A stretch of DNA of 64,000 bases from Jacaranda mimosifolia (Eukaryota; Streptophyta; Magnoliopsida; Lamiales; Bignoniaceae): the NCBI GenBank assembly GCA_018894105.1, contig CM032121.1:31844230-31908229 (forward strand), written 5' to 3'. A program made the translations under genes and the position numbers. The notes under the pieces were generated by a model that did not search any database, was not told the DNA's origin, and saw only the letters and a program-made list of their open reading frames with translations. Below, piece after piece: positions 59,657 through 64,000 of this stretch. Every line of letters starts with the position of its first letter. Position 1 is the first letter of the stretch.

Positions 59657-60783
59657 GTAATTTGATTTTATATGTGTATCTTTTTTTGACTAGTCAAAAT
59701 GGGTTCTGCATAGTTTGAACCAAAAAAAGCATATTTAATTTAATTTGTTATATTTAATAAATTAAATTTGAATAAGCGTTTAGTAACGGATTGGAATAAA
59801 ATTCAGAGCAGTTTGAGAAAAAGTATAATCGACAATGAAATAACAAGACTCATGTTAAAATTTCAAAAGCTTGGATTGTTATGGCATAAGCATTTTTCTG
59901 AATAATATATCAGCATTTAATTAATAGCACTCTATGTAAGAGGGTGGAAAGCGGGCAAGTTAAGAGGGGTTAATTTCTTAAAAATGAGTAAGATTTTGTC
60001 TGATGTATTTGGGCAAAAACGAAAAGGGGAGGAAGAATGGACATTTCGGTTTGTCCTGGTCTTCCCTGCGAGGAAGAGGAATCAATTAATTTAAACTGCA
60101 CGAACACGAACTGCTTTATTTATTCATTTATTTATTTTTGACTGGTTTTCTTTCACTTTTCTGACTTTGTTTTATGATTGGTCAATATTTAAATAGTATA
60201 TGTGACTACTGACTAATATATCTAGGATTGGTTATTGTTATAAAAGTTCTCTTCATTTTTCAAGAAACATGGTGGATAACACACAGGATTTAATGTTAGC
60301 ATTAGAATATTGACATTAATGTGGCTTAGGTGTAATGTACCTAGGCACAATTTCAGGTCATAGTTGCAACTTTACATTTCTAACTAGTTCTTGAGATCCA
60401 AGAGAGCGCAAATGCCAATAACAACATTACACGATACTAATGATGGTTGGTTTCATTGTAGGTGTAGTTATATCAAACTAATATTTTACTGACATATATT
60501 GTAAGATATCATGTATTCATAAAAAGGCGTTTCGAATGATAAGAGGGTCATGACCGTTTAAAACCTCAATTCGTCGATATGAAAGAAAATCAGATATCAT
60601 TATAGTCCCAAATGGAATAGTTTGGGAAGAGAGCACATGATTGTCGTTCCCACAAATAGTACCAACGATGATGACGAAACTCTTCATTGTATACAGAACT
60701 CAAGTCACATCAAAGTGTTATTTTGTCAACACGTATTGATGGGAGTTTTATCTTAAAATGCTCATATTGAGAAATTCCTTTGA
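59657..60783. other. Intergenic, no gene seen
   Basis: AT-rich to moderate sequence with no recognisable coding frame on either strand. Confidence 0.45.
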
Positions 60784-61619
60784 TGTAAGGGTAGTCATAT
60801 TAATTTTGTCCAATTGGAGAGTGACACGTATAAAATAATATGCTAGTTATTAATTCAAAATTTTCTATTTATCTTGAAATTTATTAAATTTAGTTCCAAA
60901 AGATAAATAGTTAATTTTAATTAATACTCTAGTACTTATTTTATGCTCAAATCAAATATTAACAAGTGTCAAAGATGAAGTGTCTACTTTCATGGACCAA
61001 TTAAATCAAAGATATTTGATATTGTCTTTTGATAATTGATATTATCTTATCAAAGATATAACTATCAAAGAAGTTCAAATTAATCCGAAAATCTCCCATC
61101 AAACATCTATATAAAGGGGGTGACCAAAGCTCATTCAATGCACAATACAAATTCCAGCAAGTGAGAGGAGCTTTAAAGGAGTTAAGCAATTCTTTCAATT
61201 AAATTCAAGGAGATCCACAACGTTCAAGGCATTTTTGGTGGAACTTATATATTTTGGCGTTTGATTTGAGATTAAGGTGCGAAGCCCTCGAATTGATGTT
61301 ATTTTTCTTCAAATCAAATTTAAGAAGATCCACGGCGTTCTTCGCGGAGCTCATATATTTTGGCGTTTGATTTGAGATTAAAGTGCGAAGCCCTCGGATT
61401 GGCGTTATTTTTCTTCAAATCAAAGTTAAGGAGATCCACGACCTTCAAGTCGTTCTTCACAGAGCTTATTAAATTCAAGATCATATTTGCAAAGAAAGAA
61501 TAAAAGGATTATATTAGAGATTGAATCCACATTTGATAAGTTTCAATTTTTATTTTATTTGTATGATTTTTTTTATTTTGTAATTTTATTTATTGCAGAC
61601 AAAGAAATTTGCGCCTACA
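60784..61619 (+). mobile_element. 5' LTR, 836 bp
   Basis: It begins TGTAAGGGTAGTCATATTAA and ends GCGCCTACA. The first ~110 bases are nearly identical to 63883-64000, the start of the 3' LTR. A TATA box (TATATAAAG, 61108-61116) is followed by a G run. An internal tandem repeat (about 61205-61470) follows. Confidence 0.85.
61205..61470. repeat. Tandem repeat inside the LTR, 106-115 bp period
   Basis: GAGATCCAC-type starts stand at about 61211, 61326 and 61432, each followed by CGTTC and, in the first two, by TATATTTTGGCGTTTGATTT and GTGCGAAGCCCTCG. Two full copies and one partial copy are present. Confidence 0.85.
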
Positions 61620-61645
61620 AATTTTTGGCACGCTAGTGGGATGAT
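61620..61645 (+). other. Primer-binding-site region
   Basis: ATTTTTGGCACGCTAGTGGG directly after the LTR end resembles TTTGGCACGCCCxGTGGGA-type sites of plant gypsy elements. The matching tRNA is not determined here. Confidence 0.5.
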
Positions 61646-61866
61646 CTCTACCTCTCATCTCTTTCCTTCATCAAGATTGAAGTATCAAATGGCTGCCAAC
61701 AAAACTGTTACATTGAAAATTATTACCTAAAATTCCTCAAGTGCTGGAGCAAAAAGTGTTGGCGTCATCACAAGAAATATGTCCTATAAGTTTCAATCAT
61801 CTTTGGATGTGGCTCCTTCACTTTTTGTGAAAAAGGTGTTGCCGCATTTTATTGATATAAGTAAAG

Positions 61867-62870
61867 ATGGTGGATACTCAAAAGGAAGAATCCTCATCAT
61901 CCATTCCCCACTCAACATCAAATTCCTTGAGCATGGCGACGACGATGGTGACAAGTGCTACAAACTTAGAGGAACAAATTGCAAATTTGATGAAGGCTGT
62001 TGAAGGACTCATGAAGCATGTCCAAGAGCGAGACTTTCAAATCTCCAAATTTATGAGCAAAGTGGATAATCTTGATGCAAGCTGTAGGGTGGAAAAACAA
62101 ATTGAGGCTCAGGATGAAGGCGAAACATCCACAAAGAAACAACCAGTCGAAAATGAAAAGACTGTAGCAACAAAAGAACTAGAAGTTTCAACTGGATTAA
62201 GTCACAGCAATCCACTGAAGGAGTTTATCATGGAGACTATCAAAGACAAGCTTAATGGAAGCTCTAAGTCATCTATGACTTACTCCAAGCCATATACTCA
62301 AAGGATTGATAACTTGAAAATATCGATTAGTTACCAACCCCCAAAGTTTCAACAATTTGAAGGCAAAGGCAACCCAAAGCAGCACGTGGCTCATTTCATT
62401 GAGACTTGTAATAATGATGGGACATATGGAGATCATTTGGTCAAGCAATGTGTTCGATCATTGAAGTGCAATGCTTTTGATTGGTATGTTGACTAGGCTC
62501 CATTGATATTTAGGGGCGACTAGAACAAGAGTTCCTTAATCATTTCTATAGCACTCGAAAGACAGTCAGCATGATTGAACTCACCAACTCTCACCAGTGG
62601 AAAGAAAAGCCAGTTATTAAATACATCAATCGATGGAGAAATTTAAGTTTTAACTGCAAAGATCAATTGTCGGAGTTGGAGGCTTCAGCAATTGAGATGT
62701 GTATCTAAAGAATGCATTTGAGTCTTTGCTATATACTTCAAGGAATTAAACCAAAAGCTTTTGCAGATTTAGCAACTTGTGCACATAATATTGAAATGAA
62801 CATGAATTTTGTTGAACAAAAATATTCAAGTGATGCCGAAGATGATGAAGATGTTGGAGGCAATTAATTT
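61867..62870 (+). pseudogene. Gag gene, frameshifted
   Basis: The open frame 61867-62496 gives 209 residues: a Ser/Thr-rich start, a coiled-coil-like stretch (EEQIANLMKAVEGLMKHVQE), then YQPPKFQQFEGKGNPKQHVA and CVRSLKCNAFDWY, the beginning of the plant gypsy gag domain. It stops at 62496, but the domain continues in other frames: LEQEFLNHFYSTRKTVSMIE, then WRNLSFNCKD and [20 protein letters not shown] to about 62870, with a stop near 62706. The pieces fit one ancestral gag of about 330 residues broken by frameshift and stop. No zinc knuckle or protease follows. Confidence 0.8.
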
Positions 62871-62949
62871 TCATTTTCAAATTACAAATGCTCCTTGATA
62901 ATAGTCTAAATTGTCAATAATACTCCTAAATAAGAGTATAAGCTATCTA

Positions 62950-63230
62950 AAATTTTCAAGTCCACAACGATTTGAATCCGAATTTTCAAGTTTCCAAGTC
63001 TTCAAATCCATGGATCAAGTCTTCAAGCCTCCAAATCCACAACTCAAGTTTCCAAGTTTTCAAGTTTAAGACTCAAGTCTCCATGTTTTCAAATCCAAAA
63101 ATCAAGTCTCCAATTCAAAGGCTCAAATCTCTAAGTCTCCGAGTCCAAGACTCAAATTTTTAAGTCTCTAAATCAAAGATTCAAATCTTCTAGTCTTCAA
63201 GTCCAAAGCTCAAGTTTTCAAATTCCAAAT
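62950..63230. repeat. Degenerate CAAGTCTCCAAGTCC tandem array
   Basis: Fifteen or more short units of 12-20 bases built on TCAAGT(C/T)T(C/T)CAA run on without a coding frame. Similar CAAGTCTTCAAG words occur near the start of transcription in the LTR at 672-1458. Confidence 0.8.
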
Positions 63231-63560
63231 GCTCCTCAATAAGAGCTTAAACTGTCAATAATGCTCCTAAATACGAGCATAAACTATCTAAATATTCAAA
63301 GTCTCCCTATGTGCTCCTTGATATGAGCTTAAACTATCAATAAGGTTCCTAGATACGAGCATAAACTATCTAAATATTCAAAGTCTCCATATGTGCTCCT
63401 TGATAAGAGTTTAAACTTTCAATAAGGCTCCTAGATACGAGCATAAACTATCTAAAGATTCAAATTCTCTCCATGTACTCCTTGATAAGAGTGTAATCTG
63501 TCTATTAAGTCAAACTTAAGTAAACTCCTTGACATGAGTATAAATTGTCAATCAAATTCA
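63231..63560. repeat. Tandem array, 82-bp period
   Basis: Units starting GCTCCT..AATAAGAG or the like stand at 63231, 63313, 63395 and 63477 (each exactly 82 bases apart). Each has two half-units ending in ATAAACTATC(TAAA). A further, older copy begins at about 62890, before the other array. Confidence 0.9.
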
Positions 63561-63882
63561 AGTGAATTCCTTGACATGAGTATAAAATGTCTATTCAAGT
63601 TAAATATGCTCTTTGACACACAAGCCTAAACTGTATGTTACTCCTGGCTCGCATGAGTATAAACTGTGTACGACACCCCCTTCAAAAGGATATTTACTTT
63701 GAATTATGTTATGACTTGATCCTTTCATTGGACACCATAGCTTAAGGAATGCTTGGAGGATTTCTTGTCGCAAACATCTTTGAAAAAATGGAGAGAGAAA
63801 GGAAAAATTCTCAAATACTTCAAGTCTTGCTTGTTTCGTGGATTATCGACACATCTTTCGCCAAGCCTGGAATTGGGGCATT

Positions 63883-64000
63883 TGTAGATATATCAATTTT
63901 GTCTAATTGGAGAGTGACACGTATAAAATAATATGTTAGTTATTAATTCAAAATTTTCTATTTATCTTAGAATTTATTAAATTTAGTTCTAAAAGATAAA
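63883..64000 (+). mobile_element. Start of the 3' LTR (cut by the window)
   Basis: From TGTAGATATATCAATTTTGT the sequence matches the 5' LTR from 60784 with a few differences. It is preceded by GGAATTGGGGCATT, a short purine-rich tract. Confidence 0.85.

Larger units (their letters stand above)
60784..64000 (+). mobile_element. Gag-only LTR retrotransposon (Ty3/gypsy type), right end cut by the window
   Basis: The 5' LTR is at 60784-61619, then a primer-binding-site-like stretch, gag (61867-62870), two tandem arrays (62950-63230 and 63231-63560) and the start of the 3' LTR at 63883. About 3.1 kb separates the two LTR starts, with no room for pol, and none is seen. It is therefore a non-autonomous derivative that would need enzymes from a relative. 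The right LTR end and target duplication lie outside the window; the 5-base left flank is TTTGA. Confidence 0.85.

Overview
This window is nuclear DNA from a flowering plant, most likely a eudicot. It is AT-rich and gene-poor. The genes are split by GT-AG introns, and most of the remaining sequence is transposon debris. The proteins look like seed-plant families, but I cannot name the species.

I can assemble three protein-coding genes exon by exon. (1) On the plus strand at 16576-18686, a five-exon gene encodes a 270-residue NAD(P)-binding short-chain dehydrogenase/reductase-like protein; a TATA box and two CT-repeat tracts lie in its leader. (2) On the minus strand at 37141-32162, a nine-exon gene encodes a ~497-residue acidic SAP-domain nuclear protein of the type usually annotated in plants as zinc finger CCCH domain-containing protein 62-like. 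(3) On the minus strand at 58652-54138, an eleven-exon gene encodes a complete 613-residue CDPK-related protein kinase (CRK). No operon-like or functional link between the three is visible.

The rest is layered mobile elements. 0.7-1.5 kb: an LTR related to the element at the right edge. 2.9-9.2 kb: a decayed Ty3/gypsy element with gag and protease remnants on plus, a tandem-repeat array, an antisense gypsy-type ORF and a 3' LTR; no reverse transcriptase or integrase is seen. 15.3-16.0 kb: a small TIR element. 19.8-22.1 kb: a giant foldback element with ~0.88-kb arms and a perfect 9-bp target-site duplication. 22.7-28.2 kb: AT-rich repeats. 40.5-43.6 kb: a probable 3.1-kb solo LTR. 44.1-52.9 kb: a second element of the 2.9-9.2 kb type, broken by nested insertions, two of which are TIR elements with 9-bp target-site duplications and a shared GC-rich core. 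34.1 and 59.4 kb: two copies of one Tourist-like MITE family. 60.8-64.0 kb: a gag-only LTR retrotransposon with two tandem arrays before its 3' LTR, which runs off the window.

The least ordinary items are the foldback element with its string of nested palindromes, the repeated gag/PR - hairpin array - antisense ORF architecture without pol, and the TIR elements sharing a GC-rich cargo.
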